A stretch of 64,000 nucleotides of DNA, taken from contig JAIBBK010000015.1 in NCBI GenBank assembly GCA_019694675.1, forward strand, positions 23,582 through 87,581, read 5' to 3'. Position 1 is the first letter of the stretch, and the number at the start of each line of letters is the position of its first letter. Shown piece by piece: positions 43,898 to 54,226 of this stretch. Below the pieces are notes generated by a model. It ran no database searches. It saw only the letters and a list, made by a program, of their open reading frames with translations, and was not told the origin of the DNA. The position numbers and the translations under genes are program-made. The stretch comes from Ignavibacteria bacterium. Its GTDB lineage: Bacteria > Bacteroidota > Ignavibacteria > Tepidaquicellales > Tepidaquicellaceae.

Positions 43898-46159
43898 TTA
43901 CGGCTGATGATGATCAGTCTTCATCAGTCCGGGTATACTGCCGAAGTAGGACTCTCTAGCCAGTGAAGAACTCAATACGATCAGGCCGTCAATTGAAATT
44001 GTGCTGTCAGATGTTGTCTTGCCAAGCAGATTAGACTTAACTCCCATATCACCTGCGATCTGAATCACATATTCGCTGTTCTTGCCTGAGCAGGAGATGA
44101 TTATACAGCCCTGTGACTCGCCAAAGAGTCTGAGGTCATTTCTTTCGGCATCGCCTGCAATATTCGCATTGCATCCCATATCTTCAATTCCTCCGGTAAT
44201 ACAGCATTCGGCTAAAGCAACTGCTAAGCCACCGTCTGAAATATCATGTGCAGAATTGATAAGCTTCGAAACGGCAAGCCGGTTCATGAGTTTGATGAGC
44301 CGCAGTTCAGCGTCAGGATCAATTTCCGGAGAGTCACCTTCAGTAAGGCCGAAGATCCTGTTCATGTATTCAGAGCCACCGAACGTCGGCCTGAAGTCCC
44401 CAAGGAGAATTATGTCGTCACCGGCATTTTTGAATCCTGAACCGACAGCAAGGTCAACATCTTCCAGAAGGCCTATCATTCCTATCGTAGGAGTCGGGTA
44501 AACGGCGTAATCCTTTGACTGATTATAAAAACTAACATTACCGCCTGTGACGGGAGTATTGAGTATCTTACAGGCATCTCCAATGCCTCTCACCGCCTCC
44601 GAGAACTGGAAGTAAACCTCAGGATTGTAAGGGTTGCCGAAGTTAAGGCAGTTTGTGATCGCAAGCGGAACAGCCCCCGTGCAAGCCACATTTCTGGCGC
44701 ATTCGCAAACGGCGATCATGCCGCCTTTGTAAGGATTCAGATAAACATACCGGGAGTTGCAGTCAACCTTCATAGCCAGGGCTTTCCGGGAATCCTTTAT
44801 CCGCACAAGAGAGGCATCTCCTCCGGGAAGCATTGAAGTGTTGGTTCCAACCTGTGAATCATACTGAGTGTATACCCATTTCTTGCTTGCTATGTTGGGA
44901 GAAGAGAGCAAGCGTGAAAGCACAGAGTTAAGATCATCAGGAACTTCAAGCGATGAAAAGTCAAAGGAACGCTTTGACCTAAAATACTCCGGCTCACTTT
45001 TTTCCCTCACATATACAGGTGCGCCTCCTCCGAGAACAAGTTCCTCTGCAGGAATTTCAGCAACCAATTCTCCCTTGTGATAAACCACTATCTCCTTTCC
45101 TTCAGTCACTTCTCCGATCCTGACGCAGTTGAGATCCCATTTCTCAAAAATTGAAACTGCCTCATCTTCGCGGCCCATTTTTACGACCACAAGCATTCGT
45201 TCCTGAGATTCCGACAGCATGATCTCGTAAGCAGACATGTCAATATCCCTGAGCGGGACATTATCAAGATCTATTCTCATCCCGCAGTTGCCTTTGGCGC
45301 TCATCTCGCTTGTCGAGCATGTGATGCCCGCCGCGCCCATATCCTGAATGCCTTCCACTATTCCTGCGCGTATCACCTCAAGTGTGGCTTCAAGCAAGAG
45401 CTTCTCCGTGAACGGGTCACCCACCTGTACATTCGGGCGTTTTGATTCTGACTCTTCCGAGATCTCTTCCGAGGCGAATGTTGCACCGTGAATACCGTCC
45501 TTTCCCGTTGAAGAACCAACTATGAAAACCGGATTTCCGGTACCGGAAGCCTTTGCCGTTGCCACCTTGTCATGCTCCACTATTCCAACGGCCATTGCAT
45601 TCACAAGGGGATTATCGTGATAGCAGTCATCAAAATAAACTTCACCCGCAACCGTCGGCACGCCGAAACAATTGCCGTAACCTCCGATACCCCTGACCAC
45701 ATGGCTGAACAGGAATTTGGAGCGTGTATTTTTCTCTTCGGAATCACCGTCAATAAGTCCGAATCTGAGCGAGTTGAGGGCCGCAACCGGCCTTGCACCC
45801 ATGGTGAAAATGTCCCTTAGGATACCGCCCACTCCCGTAGCAGCACCCTGATAAGGCTCTACGGCCGACGGGTGATTGTGCGATTCGATCTTGAATGCCA
45901 CTGCAAGCCCGTCACCTATATCAACGAGCCCCGCATTCTCCTCGCCAGCGCTCACCAGCAGTCTGCCTCCTGAGCGGGGGAGCTTCTTCAGTTCAATTAT
46001 TGAATTCTTGTATGAGCAGTGTTCGCTCCACATTACAGAAAAGATCCCCAGCTCCGTAAAGGTCGGCTTTCTTCCGAGGATCCTTATGATCCTTTCATAC
46101 TCCTCTTCGAGCAGTCCGTGTTCGAGCGCAGCAGCAAGTGTAATTTCCGGATGATTCAT
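43898..46159 (-). CDS. purL: Phosphoribosylformylglycinamidine synthase subunit PurL
   Basis: A 753-residue enzyme of purine synthesis of the small type that works with separate PurS and PurQ. The early segment [14 protein letters not shown] carries the catalytic His. ATP/substrate stretches include [20 protein letters not shown] and the second-half repeat GGNVSFYN. The frame stays open upstream, but the ATG at 46159 starts the conserved N-terminus. It follows the EI24-type gene at 13 nt. PurS and PurQ are not in the window. Confidence 0.95.
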   Translation of the reverse strand: MNHPEITLAAALEHGLLEEEYERIIRILGRKPTFTELGIFSVMWSEHCSYKNSIIELKKLPRSGGRLLVSAGEENAGLVDIGDGLAVAFKIESHNHPSAVEPYQGAATGVGGILRDIFTMGARPVAALNSLRFGLIDGDSEEKNTRSKFLFSHVVRGIGGYGNCFGVPTVAGEVYFDDCYHDNPLVNAMAVGIVEHDKVATAKASGTGNPVFIVGSSTGKDGIHGATFASEEISEESESKRPNVQVGDPFTEKLLLEATLEVIRAGIVEGIQDMGAAGITCSTSEMSAKGNCGMRIDLDNVPLRDIDMSAYEIMLSESQERMLVVVKMGREDEAVSIFEKWDLNCVRIGEVTEGKEIVVYHKGELVAEIPAEELVLGGGAPVYVREKSEPEYFRSKRSFDFSSLEVPDDLNSVLSRLLSSPNIASKKWVYTQYDSQVGTNTSMLPGGDASLVRIKDSRKALAMKVDCNSRYVYLNPYKGGMIAVCECARNVACTGAVPLAITNCLNFGNPYNPEVYFQFSEAVRGIGDACKILNTPVTGGNVSFYNQSKDYAVYPTPTIGMIGLLEDVDLAVGSGFKNAGDDIILLGDFRPTFGGSEYMNRIFGLTEGDSPEIDPDAELRLIKLMNRLAVSKLINSAHDISDGGLAVALAECCITGGIEDMGCNANIAGDAERNDLRLFGESQGCIIISCSGKNSEYVIQIAGDMGVKSNLLGKTTSDSTISIDGLIVLSSSLARESYFGSIPGLMKTDHHQP

Positions 46160-46172
46160 TAATGTCAATGAG

Positions 46173-46922
46173 TTACGTTTTATTCTGCAGTATGTAGTTC
46201 TTAAGATGATAGAGGTCTGTTCCGGCCACAACCAATAGGGGCTTGAATATTACATTCACAACCGGTATGAACATCAGCAGGAAAGAGATTGCTCCAAAGC
46301 CCATTGAAGTGAGGAGCTTTGAGTTCACTGTTCTCAGTTTAGTCCTGAAAACAGCTCCGTGCCTTGTCATTGGGTAATCCAGAAAATCAAGCGCATTGTA
46401 ATAGAATGAGAACGGAGTACCTACTGCAATCGATACGACGCTTCCGATCATCGGAACGAAGTTTACGGCAAACAAAGGTATCATGACCGAGAAGTAGAAG
46501 AGCAGTTTCTTCAGTTCCTCCCTGATGCTCACAGCAACTTCTTTGAAGAACGGAAGTTCAGCCGAACTCTTTACTCCGAACTTTCTTTCCTCGACGTGCT
46601 TTGAGATGAACTCATTGAACGGAGCGGAGATTATCCCTCCAAAGATCACAAACAGAAAATAACACAGGAGCAGGACGAGAAGCAGTGCGGCCGCTTTTAC
46701 AAGAAACCTCAGGGTATCGAAAACAAAGCCATCCTTCAAGGCAAAGACATCTTTGCCTGCGGCAGTATCCATTATCCATCCGTAAACATAAAAAAAGATT
46801 GTCCCGTAGATGACGAGGTTTATCACCATCGGGACAATCGAATACGCAATGAGCTTCGGAAATCTGAAGAACAACCCGGTGCATCTGAACGGATGAAGAA
46901 AACCGAAAATGAATTCGTTCAT
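46173..46922 (-). CDS. EI24/CysZ-family membrane protein
   Basis: A 249-residue polytopic protein with about four long helices. Family marks are [18 protein letters not shown] at the N-terminus, [20 protein letters not shown] in the middle and [10 protein letters not shown] before the last helices. CysZ members take up sulfate, and eukaryotic EI24 is unrelated in role, so the substrate is uncertain. It lies between metK and purL on the same strand, perhaps in one transcript. Confidence 0.8.
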   Translation of the reverse strand: MNEFIFGFLHPFRCTGLFFRFPKLIAYSIVPMVINLVIYGTIFFYVYGWIMDTAAGKDVFALKDGFVFDTLRFLVKAAALLLVLLLCYFLFVIFGGIISAPFNEFISKHVEERKFGVKSSAELPFFKEVAVSIREELKKLLFYFSVMIPLFAVNFVPMIGSVVSIAVGTPFSFYYNALDFLDYPMTRHGAVFRTKLRTVNSKLLTSMGFGAISFLLMFIPVVNVIFKPLLVVAGTDLYHLKNYILQNKT

Positions 46923-46941
46923 TCAGACCACCTGCAAGATA

Positions 46942-48087
46942 TTACTTTGCTAAAGATTTCAGTTCTTTCGCAATATCGAGAGCTTCCCAGGTAAAGGTCT
47001 TTTCATTCCTTCCGAAATGGCCGTAAGCGGCTGTTGCCCTGTAAATCGGCCTTTTCAGCTTAAGCCTCTTAATGATTCCCTGAGGAGTCATATCAATGTT
47101 CTTCCTGATGATCTTTGAAAGCTCGGCGTCAGGCATCTTTCCCGTACCGTTTGTATTGACATAAACGGATACCGGCTCTTTGACTCCGATAGCATAAGAG
47201 ACCTGGATCATGCATTCGTCCGCGAGGCCTGCCGCCACAACGTTTTTGGCAATATGCCTTGCAGCATAAGCCGCGCTTCTGTCAACCTTCGACGGATCTT
47301 TTCCTGAAAACGCTCCTCCGCCGTGAGGCGCCTTACCTCCGTATGTATCAACTATGATCTTCCTTCCGGTAAGTCCGGTATCTCCGTGCGGCCCGCCGAT
47401 CTCAAATATGCCGGTCGGGTTCACGTGAATCTTTGTATTCTTGTCAAGCATGTGTGCTGGTATAACCTTGTCAATGAGATACTCAATAACATCCTGCCTG
47501 ATCTTTGACTGCTTGATTCCGTGGTCATGCTGTGTGGAAACGACAATTGCATCAATTCTCCTGGCCTTCCCGCTGTCATCGTATTCGACAGTTACCTGAG
47601 ATTTGGAATCGGGCCTCAGATACGGCATCAGGTCAGATTTCGTTTTCCTTATATGAGCAAGCTCTTTCATGAGTTTGTGCGCAAGCACTATCGGAAGAGG
47701 CATGTACTCCTTGGTTTCATTTGTTGCATAGCCGAACATCATTCCCTGATCTCCCGCACCGCCGCGGTCAACGCCGACTGCTATGTCGTGTGACTGCTTA
47801 TTGATGGCTGAAAGTACGTTTATCGAGTGATAGTCAAACCTGTATTCCCCTTTAGTGTAGCCGATATCCTTCACAACATCTCTTACAAGTTTCTGAACGT
47901 CAACAAAGTGGTTTGTCGTGATCTCGCCTCCGACGAGAACCAGCCCTGTTGCGCAGAATGTTTCGCATGCAACTCTCGCATTCTCATCATTTTTCAGTAT
48001 GTCGTCCAGTATTGCGTCAGAGATCTGATCACACACTTTATCCGGATGCCCTTCACTAACGGACTCCGAAGTGAAAAAATAAGACAT
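46942..48087 (-). CDS. metK: S-adenosylmethionine synthetase
   Basis: A 381-residue enzyme making SAM from methionine and ATP. The N-terminal [21 protein letters not shown] and the hexapeptide-region [13 protein letters not shown] are diagnostic, as is the glycine-rich [20 protein letters not shown] good AAGGAG site precedes the ATG. Only about 45 nt separate it from the upstream gene's terminator, so no SAM riboswitch can fit there. Confidence 0.97.
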   Translation of the reverse strand: MSYFFTSESVSEGHPDKVCDQISDAILDDILKNDENARVACETFCATGLVLVGGEITTNHFVDVQKLVRDVVKDIGYTKGEYRFDYHSINVLSAINKQSHDIAVGVDRGGAGDQGMMFGYATNETKEYMPLPIVLAHKLMKELAHIRKTKSDLMPYLRPDSKSQVTVEYDDSGKARRIDAIVVSTQHDHGIKQSKIRQDVIEYLIDKVIPAHMLDKNTKIHVNPTGIFEIGGPHGDTGLTGRKIIVDTYGGKAPHGGGAFSGKDPSKVDRSAAYAARHIAKNVVAAGLADECMIQVSYAIGVKEPVSVYVNTNGTGKMPDAELSKIIRKNIDMTPQGIIKRLKLKRPIYRATAAYGHFGRNEKTFTWEALDIAKELKSLAK

Positions 48088-48131
48088 TTACTTAATTCTC
48101 CTTAGATTGGTTTAATTGAATTGTGCTTGTT

Positions 48132-48158
48132 AAAAAAAAATCAGGTGCTTTCGAGCAC
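48132..48158 (-). terminator. Short hairpin with U9 run at the end of the Fe-S oxidoreductase gene
   Basis: Minus-strand GTGCT-CGAA-AGCAC stem-loop followed, after the TGA stop, by nine T. The stem lies within the last codons, so stop and terminator overlap. Confidence 0.55.
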
Positions 48159-50153
48159 GAGTTCCGCAACATCCTTGACCTTCACTTCGTCGGCCTTGTC
48201 CTTTGCCTTCACTCCGTCGGTGAGCATTGTCATGCAAAACGGACATGCTGAAGCAATTGTGGATGCACCGGTGGAAAGCGCTTCTTCGGTTCTTTCAATA
48301 TTGACACGCTTGCCTTCGGTCTCTTCAAGAAACATTCTGCCGCCTCCCGCGCCGCAGCAGAGACCACGGTCGCCGGAACGTTTCATCTCAACAAGTTCGG
48401 TTCCGGGAATGCTTTTAAGAGATGTTCTTGGCGAGGAATAAACGTCATTGTATCTGCCAAGGTAACAGGAATCATGGAAAGTAACTTTGCCGTCAATTTT
48501 CTTTTTCGGAACGATTTTCTTCTCACTGAGAAGCTTTTCAATGTACTCAGTATGATGAGTTACTTCGAGCTCAATACCAAATGCAGAATACTCATTCTTA
48601 AGCGTATTCATGCAGTGTGGGCAAGCGGTTACAACTTTCTTCACATTGTATTTCTTCAGTGTCTCAACATTCTGCTGAATCAGCGACTGTGCAAGGAATT
48701 CATTGCCAAGCCTTCTGGCAGGATCGCCTGTGCATTTCTCTTCGCTTCCGAGCACACCGTATTTCACGCCTGCCTTGTTAAGCAGTTGTGCAAAAGACTT
48801 TGTCACATTCCTGTACCTCTTGTCAAACGCTCCGGCGCACCCTGACCAGAATACAACATCCAGTTCGTCTGCAGACCCAAGGCTGGAAACTTTCTTCAGG
48901 CTGTTGGGTTGACCTTCGCCTGCAAGCTCATCTGAAAGTTCGTCTATCCAGTCATTGCGCTGATCCGGAGAGAATGCCCACGGAGATTCATTGTTCTCCA
49001 TATTCCTGAATACTGTATTCATCTCCTGCGGGAACTCCGATTCCATCATAACGAGATTCCTTCTCATTTCAACAATCGGCGTCACATGATCGATCATCAC
49101 GGGACACTCCTGAACGCAAGCCATGCAGGTTGTGCATGCCCACAATTCCTGAGGGGAGATGTAATCTGTAACAAGATTCTTCTGAAGCTCCTCAGATGAT
49201 TCATTCTTCCTGACCATTTCAGGCCCGGCGTTCATTGTGCGCTTGCGGATCTTGGTGACAATGAGCTTCGGATTGAGGAGTTTCCCTGTTGTATTGGCCG
49301 GACACACCGAAGTGCATCTTCCGCATTCTGTGCAGGTATATCCGTCGAGTATATTTTTCCAGGTCAGATCGGTAAAATCTTTTGCGCCGTACTGAGTAAT
49401 GGACTCGTCTTCAAAATTTATCGGCTTAAGGACCACTCCGACAAACGGTATTCTGTAATTCGACAGGAATGTATTGATCACTGACGAGAGGACATGGAAA
49501 TGTTTCGAGTACGGCAGATAATTCAGAAACGCCAGCACAATGACTATATGTGCCCAGAAGTAGAACTCATATAAGGTTTCAGAGCCGTGGCTGAAGAAAC
49601 CTGCCAACCATGCTGAAACCGGACGGTAGCCTTGTGAAGTCCCGAGCAGTATCTTTTCGACGCTCATGCCGAACATAGTGATCATAACAAGCGCGATCAT
49701 CATAAGAATGAACGAAGCATCCAGCTTCGAAGAAGAGTCAACTCTCAGGCGTTGCGGAGTACCGACATATCTTCTGAAGAGCGAAAAGATCACAGTAACC
49801 AGGACCATTGCACCAAAGAAGTCCTGAAGAAAAGTAAGTATGCTGTATAAAGGCCCGAGGAATGCGAACGAAAAGTCCGGGAAAAAGCCTTCTATTATTG
49901 ACTCAAGAACGACAAACAGAAGTACAACGAATCCCCAGTAGATAACCAGGTGCAGAATTCCGGCAAGCCTGCTTCTGAGAAGTTTGGTTTGCAGGAAAGC
50001 AATGTTGATTGTGTTGGAGAGTCTCTGGGGGATATTGCCAGTCCTGTCTTCCGGTTTGGCAAGCTTAAGATACGAGAGGAAATTTCTTGCCGAATAAATA
50101 AACAAACCTATTGCACCAAAGAAAACTGCGGCAAAGATAACAGGTCTGAGCAT
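48141..50153 (-). CDS. Membrane Fe-S oxidoreductase (NarI-like membrane part fused to heterodisulfide-reductase-like domains)
   Basis: A 670-residue protein. Residues 1-240 hold about six helices with His residues like a respiratory cytochrome b module. A ferredoxin region follows (CTECGRCTSVCPAN and CTTCMACVQECPV, two 4Fe-4S sites). Then come two CCG domains (SGCAGAFDKRY, TACPHCMNTL; DSCYLGRYND, GLCCGAGGGRMFLE). It should pass electrons between the quinone pool and a soluble partner; related proteins sit beside ETF or beta-oxidation genes. No such partner is adjacent here. The ATG at 50153 is preferred to a TTG one codon earlier. Confidence 0.85.
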   Translation of the reverse strand: MLRPVIFAAVFFGAIGLFIYSARNFLSYLKLAKPEDRTGNIPQRLSNTINIAFLQTKLLRSRLAGILHLVIYWGFVVLLFVVLESIIEGFFPDFSFAFLGPLYSILTFLQDFFGAMVLVTVIFSLFRRYVGTPQRLRVDSSSKLDASFILMMIALVMITMFGMSVEKILLGTSQGYRPVSAWLAGFFSHGSETLYEFYFWAHIVIVLAFLNYLPYSKHFHVLSSVINTFLSNYRIPFVGVVLKPINFEDESITQYGAKDFTDLTWKNILDGYTCTECGRCTSVCPANTTGKLLNPKLIVTKIRKRTMNAGPEMVRKNESSEELQKNLVTDYISPQELWACTTCMACVQECPVMIDHVTPIVEMRRNLVMMESEFPQEMNTVFRNMENNESPWAFSPDQRNDWIDELSDELAGEGQPNSLKKVSSLGSADELDVVFWSGCAGAFDKRYRNVTKSFAQLLNKAGVKYGVLGSEEKCTGDPARRLGNEFLAQSLIQQNVETLKKYNVKKVVTACPHCMNTLKNEYSAFGIELEVTHHTEYIEKLLSEKKIVPKKKIDGKVTFHDSCYLGRYNDVYSSPRTSLKSIPGTELVEMKRSGDRGLCCGAGGGRMFLEETEGKRVNIERTEEALSTGASTIASACPFCMTMLTDGVKAKDKADEVKVKDVAELVLEST

Positions 50154-50247
50154 CAAGTTATTGGTTAGAAGAATGTGGCAATTTACTTATTAGTGCAGAA
50201 AGTTAAAAGATATATATGGCTGAGATTGCAGGGTAAGTGAGGGAGCG

Positions 50248-50273
50248 GGCGCCGGAATATATATTCCGGCGCC
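50248..50273. repeat. GC-flanked palindrome with GAATATATATTC core (copy 1)
   Basis: Perfect 11-bp arms GGCGCCGGAAT/ATTCCGGCGCC with loop ATAT, 12 nt past the stop of the type IX cargo gene. No T-run follows on either strand. The same 12-bp core recurs at 58816-58845. Confidence 0.7.
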
Positions 50274-50285
50274 GCACCCGGAACA

Positions 50286-51122
50286 TCATTTTACAAGCAG
50301 CATCTTTCTGACCTCACTCCTGCCGTTTGTGCGCAGTTCATAGAAATACACACCGCTGTTGAGCCCGTACGTGCCGGCATTGAAAAGGAACTCGTGCCTT
50401 CCGGAAGCATAGAGATCACCGCTTATCAGGGTCGCAGCTGTCCTGCCCACTGCATCATATACCCGCAGACTTACTTCTTCCGGCCTTGCCAATGTGAAGG
50501 TTATATTTGTGGCCGGGTTGAACGGATTGGGATAGTTCTGCCCCAATGTGAAATCATCAACAAATTCATTCTGATTCTCTATGTCAGTAAGAGTTATGTT
50601 CACCAGAAAGTTCTCCGCAAAGTTCCAGGAATCGTTGTCAGAGCTCACATCGTTATTCGTTGAATTGCCGTTTGCAAAGATAGTATCCACAACGTTAGGA
50701 GTTGACGGTGCAATATATCTGAAATAGAATTTGAGAGTGTCTCCAGTAAAGAGTTTTGGTTCTTTGTGAGTAAGCTCAAACCCCGCACCGGGAAACTGCT
50801 CAGCCCTTCTCAGGAAAGTGTCTATAGGACTTGCAGTAAGATCACCAAGGCTTGTGGCAATATCACATCCGCCGGAAACAGCCGGTCCGTTGGCTACAGA
50901 CAGTACATAAGTTGCTGTGTCATTTATCCTTAAAGATGAGGGACCAGTGATCCTCACTGAAACTGTATCGTTGGGTTCCAGGCCATGGCAAACACAGCCG
51001 ATCGCCTCGCCGTTCTTCTTTGTGAATCCGACAATTCCGTCTTTGAATGCCATGAGATTGCTGTACAGCACGGACAGAAATGCAATTGTTATTAATGCTG
51101 CGATTATGTTTCGGAGTTTCAT
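50286..51122 (-). CDS. Secreted type IX cargo with choice-of-anchor V-like domain
   Basis: A 278-residue exported protein with a signal peptide (to about residue 25), then GAIGCVCHGLEP-like sequence at about 38-48 (seen as EAIGCVCHG), a beta-sandwich region and a type A sorting domain. The sorting domain starts at FTLGQNYPNPFNPATNITF and ends in KMLLVK. The Cys-x-Cys-His motif near the N-terminus is shared with choice-of-anchor V proteins. PorU/PorV encoded in this window would process it. A weak promoter-like TTG-20-TAAGTTA and a 14-bp palindrome (51156-51169) lie upstream. Confidence 0.78.
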   Translation of the reverse strand: MKLRNIIAALITIAFLSVLYSNLMAFKDGIVGFTKKNGEAIGCVCHGLEPNDTVSVRITGPSSLRINDTATYVLSVANGPAVSGGCDIATSLGDLTASPIDTFLRRAEQFPGAGFELTHKEPKLFTGDTLKFYFRYIAPSTPNVVDTIFANGNSTNNDVSSDNDSWNFAENFLVNITLTDIENQNEFVDDFTLGQNYPNPFNPATNITFTLARPEEVSLRVYDAVGRTAATLISGDLYASGRHEFLFNAGTYGLNSGVYFYELRTNGRSEVRKMLLVK

Positions 51123-51155
51123 TGTAAGTACGCTTTTGTTTTATTTAACTTACTT

Positions 51156-51169
51156 ATGCATATATGCAT
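51156..51169. repeat. Palindrome ATGCATATATGCAT between divergent genes
   Basis: A perfect 14-bp palindrome in the gap between the type IX cargo gene (-) and miaA (+), inside the spacer of the likely minus-strand promoter. It may be an operator or chance in AT-rich DNA. Confidence 0.35.
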
Positions 51170-51231
51170 TTGCAATTCATTTTCTGAAGGCTGACAACTT
51201 GAATTCATTGAATCATATTCACAGAGGGGTA

Positions 51232-52203
51232 TTGAAGACTGAAAAGGATCTTGCGATCGCTGTTATGGGACCAACAGGTTCGGGCAAGACGGAAACATCT
51301 TTCCTTGTTGCAAGAGAATTCAGAGGCGAGATAATATCCGCAGATTCCAGGCAGGTGTACAGGAGAATGCCTGTGGCAACCGCACAGCCGGATGAAAGAA
51401 TATTGTCCGGGATCAGGCATTACTTCATCTCAGAACTTGAACCGGAGGAGGAATTCAGTGCAGGGGAATTTGCCGGGAAAGCCCGCAACATTGCTGTGAA
51501 CTGCTTCAGTAGAGGAGTTCAACCGATCATCACCGGCGGAAGCGGACTGTATATGCGTGCACTGACAGACGGATTTTATGAACGTGAGATCAGTTCACCT
51601 GAGGTAAGGTCTGAACTGAACAAGATACTTGAAGAGAAGGGCAAATATCACATCCATAATATGCTTAAGCAGGTTGATCCGGCATCTGCAGAGAGCATAG
51701 CCCCGGAGTTTTCGAGGAGGGTCTTCCGGGCGCTTGAAATATACATGGTAACAGGAAACAGGCTTTCAGAAATGAGCATGGTCAACACCAAACCGGACTT
51801 TGAAACTTTGAAATTTGCAATTGACCTGCCGCGTGAAGAGCTTTATGAAAGGATAAACAAGAGAGTCATCTCAATGCTTGATTCAGGTTTAATAGAAGAA
51901 GTGACGGAGCTGATGAGTCGTTATCATTACAGCACTACGAATTCAGTCAACACAGTTGGCATAAAGGAAGTGATGATGTATCTTGAAGGCAGGCATGATG
52001 AGAAGGAGATGATAAGACTGATACAAAGGAATACGAGAAGGTATGCCAAGAGACAAATGACATGGCTGAGAAAAGAAAAGGGACTGACATTTATTGCAGC
52101 TCCTTTCAGAGGGCTTCCGCTAAGTTCCGATATATCAGAGTGGGCCGCAAGTGAAATAATAAAGAGGACAAGAAAGTTCATGGAGTCCGGGCTAAGAACA
52201 TGA
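51232..52203 (+). CDS. miaA: tRNA dimethylallyltransferase
   Basis: A 323-residue enzyme that prenylates A37 of tRNAs reading UNN codons. P-loop MGPTGSGKTETS, ISADSRQVYRRM, the RHYF region, TGGSGLYMRALTDG and RNTRRYAKRQMTWLR are all present. The frame is open far upstream, over the divergent cargo gene, so an internal start is needed. The TTG at 51232, just after AGAGGGG, gives a normal N-terminus; TTGs at 51208 and 51199 are alternatives. Confidence 0.93.
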   Translation: MKTEKDLAIAVMGPTGSGKTETSFLVAREFRGEIISADSRQVYRRMPVATAQPDERILSGIRHYFISELEPEEEFSAGEFAGKARNIAVNCFSRGVQPIITGGSGLYMRALTDGFYEREISSPEVRSELNKILEEKGKYHIHNMLKQVDPASAESIAPEFSRRVFRALEIYMVTGNRLSEMSMVNTKPDFETLKFAIDLPREELYERINKRVISMLDSGLIEEVTELMSRYHYSTTNSVNTVGIKEVMMYLEGRHDEKEMIRLIQRNTRRYAKRQMTWLRKEKGLTFIAAPFRGLPLSSDISEWAASEIIKRTRKFMESGLRT

Positions 52204-52290
52204 AAGTTCAGTAAAAATAAAATTCTTGTCATTTCACGGCTTAAGTAATATATTGTTCAACTCCCCAATAAGTTTATTGCTTTCCATCTG

Positions 52291-52309
52291 CAGAGAATAA
52301 TTTTCTCTG
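52291..52309. repeat. Small hairpin after miaA
   Basis: Perfect 7-bp arms CAGAGAA/TTCTCTG around TAATT, about 90 nt past the miaA stop and 90 nt before the next gene. No T-run follows. It might be a weak terminator or mRNA 3'-end structure. Confidence 0.35.
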
Positions 52310-52401
52310 ACCCCAAATGCAGCCGGATCAGTCACAAAACACATTCTGTTCATAAGGTGATCTTTGCAGATCTTATAAATATGTAATCAACTCAAGTAAA
52401 A

Positions 52402-54024
52402 ATGAGAATTATCTTACTGATTTTTCTTTCCGTACTATTTGCTGTTTCATCTTATGCCCAATTGGGACATAACAACATGTATCTGATCTCCAATCTGAAC
52501 CAGCACAGTTCCGCAGGGCTTTATTCGGCGATCTGGGGTTATGAGGCGCCTGACGGCAGGGAGTATGCTGTTCTCGGCTGTTATGACGGCACTGCCTTTA
52601 TAGATATTACTGATCCGGGAAACATCAGGGAAGTGGATTTTGTGCCAACAGTAAATGCTTCGAGCACAAGCAATATTTGGCGTGAGATGAAGACATATTC
52701 GCATTACGCCTACATCGTATCAGAAGTTGGCAGCAGCGGAATTCAGATCGTTGACCTGCAATATCTGCCGGACTCTGTAAGATATGTTAAGAAGTATGTA
52801 CCGGCAGGGCATGTAAGTTCACATTCCATTTCACAGGAAGGCCCTTACCTTTTTCTGAACGGCTGTAACGCAAGCTTCGGCAATGGCGTGACTGTGATTG
52901 ATCTTTCGGTTGACCCGGAGAATCCCGTGAAAAGGGGAGGGTTCAATGCATCTTACATACACGACTGCAGAGTAGTCAATGACACAATTTATGCCGCCAA
53001 TATTTATGATTCGAAAGTCAGTATCATCAATGCTGTTAACAAGAATTCACTGAGTCTCATAACGTCATTCATAAATTTTCCAAACTCCGGACCGCACAAT
53101 ACAGCTCTGTCACCGGATGGCAATTTCCTGTTTGTGACCGATGAGATCGGCAACACACCGAGATTGATGAAGATCTGGAATGTATCGGATTTCGGCAATA
53201 TCACATTTGTCTCAAGCTGGCAGCCGACCGGAATCACTTCCTCAGTTGTTCACAATGTTGAATGTTACGGAAACTACATACTCGCAGGCCATTACACTGC
53301 GGGGTTAAGAATGGTGGATGTGTCTGATCCCGCACAGCCCGTTGAAGTGGCATGGTACGACACTTATCCTGCAAACAACGGGGGAACATACAATGGGTGC
53401 TGGGGTATGTATATGTTTCCTTCGGGAAAGATCGCTGCGTCTGACAGGCAGACAGGATTATATGTATTGAAGACAGAGTTTGATGTGAACGTGGCAATTG
53501 AAGGATTGTATAACCCATCAACCAACAGGCTCAACAGAAAAGATACTGTAAGGGTCTATCTCAGGGATGCAAAGGCTCCATACGGAATGATTGATTCTTC
53601 AGTTGCTGTACTCGATTCCGTTTCTCTTACTGCCAACTGCAAAATGAACTATGCTCCAGCAGGCGAGTATTATGTTGTGGTAAAGCACAGAAATTCTGTT
53701 GAAACATGGAGCCGTGCAGGCGGTGAGGTCTATGATCCGATGACCATCGAAACATATTCATTTCTCAATTCGGCGGACAGGGCATTCGGAAATAACATGA
53801 TGCAGGCGGATGCAAGCCCTGTCAGGTTCGCGATCTTCAGCGGTGATGTCAATCAGGACGGGGCCGTAGATGCAGGTGACGCATCAATGATTGACAATGA
53901 CGCAAGTAATTTTGTTTCCGGATATGTGGTTACAGACCTGAACGGCGACCGTACCGTCGACGGTTCTGACATGCTGTTAGTAGAATTCAACGCATCAAAT
54001 TACATTACGAAATCGGTTCCATGA
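52402..54024 (+). CDS. Secreted LVIVD/choice-of-anchor B-type protein with dockerin-like C-terminus
   Basis: A 540-residue exported protein: signal peptide to SYAQ, then a beta-propeller-like region of LVIVD-type repeats (FIDITDPGNIREVDFV, IQIVDLQYLPDS, VTVIDLSVDPENPVKRGG, MVDVSDPAQPVEVAWYD). The final 170 residues contain VKHRNSVETWS, AFGNNM and two calcium-type loops (GDVNQDGAVDAGD and DLNGDRTVDGSD). This C-terminal block is also found in the next gene and takes the place of a type IX sorting domain. The function is unknown; surface display or adhesion is the likeliest role. Confidence 0.78.
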   Translation: MRIILLIFLSVLFAVSSYAQLGHNNMYLISNLNQHSSAGLYSAIWGYEAPDGREYAVLGCYDGTAFIDITDPGNIREVDFVPTVNASSTSNIWREMKTYSHYAYIVSEVGSSGIQIVDLQYLPDSVRYVKKYVPAGHVSSHSISQEGPYLFLNGCNASFGNGVTVIDLSVDPENPVKRGGFNASYIHDCRVVNDTIYAANIYDSKVSIINAVNKNSLSLITSFINFPNSGPHNTALSPDGNFLFVTDEIGNTPRLMKIWNVSDFGNITFVSSWQPTGITSSVVHNVECYGNYILAGHYTAGLRMVDVSDPAQPVEVAWYDTYPANNGGTYNGCWGMYMFPSGKIAASDRQTGLYVLKTEFDVNVAIEGLYNPSTNRLNRKDTVRVYLRDAKAPYGMIDSSVAVLDSVSLTANCKMNYAPAGEYYVVVKHRNSVETWSRAGGEVYDPMTIETYSFLNSADRAFGNNMMQADASPVRFAIFSGDVNQDGAVDAGDASMIDNDASNFVSGYVVTDLNGDRTVDGSDMLLVEFNASNYITKSVP

Positions 54025-54226
54025 ACTGCTATAAACCTGGTTCTTTACAAGTCAAGAAAGGATGGCTTAAGCTTTGGCACAGCCCGCTAACTTAAATCAA
54101 AAATGAAGCAAATACTTAAGAGCAGGCTTTGCAATCATTCTGCAGGTACATTCTGCCTTCAGAATTTAACCCCAAAGGAATTTCCCCAAATGTCTGAAAA
54201 ACATTTATTAATAAAAGGGAGAGTTC

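Noticed and set aside
46160..46231. Upstream extension of PurL
   Set aside because: It overlaps the end of the EI24-type gene and adds no PurL homology; the ATG at 46159 gives the standard start.
48088..48140. SAM riboswitch upstream of metK
   Set aside because: Only about 50 nt separate metK from the upstream gene and these contain a terminator U-run; none of the known SAM aptamers fit.
50917..51231. Upstream extension of miaA
   Set aside because: It is antisense to the secreted cargo gene, and MiaA proteins start a few residues before the P-loop.
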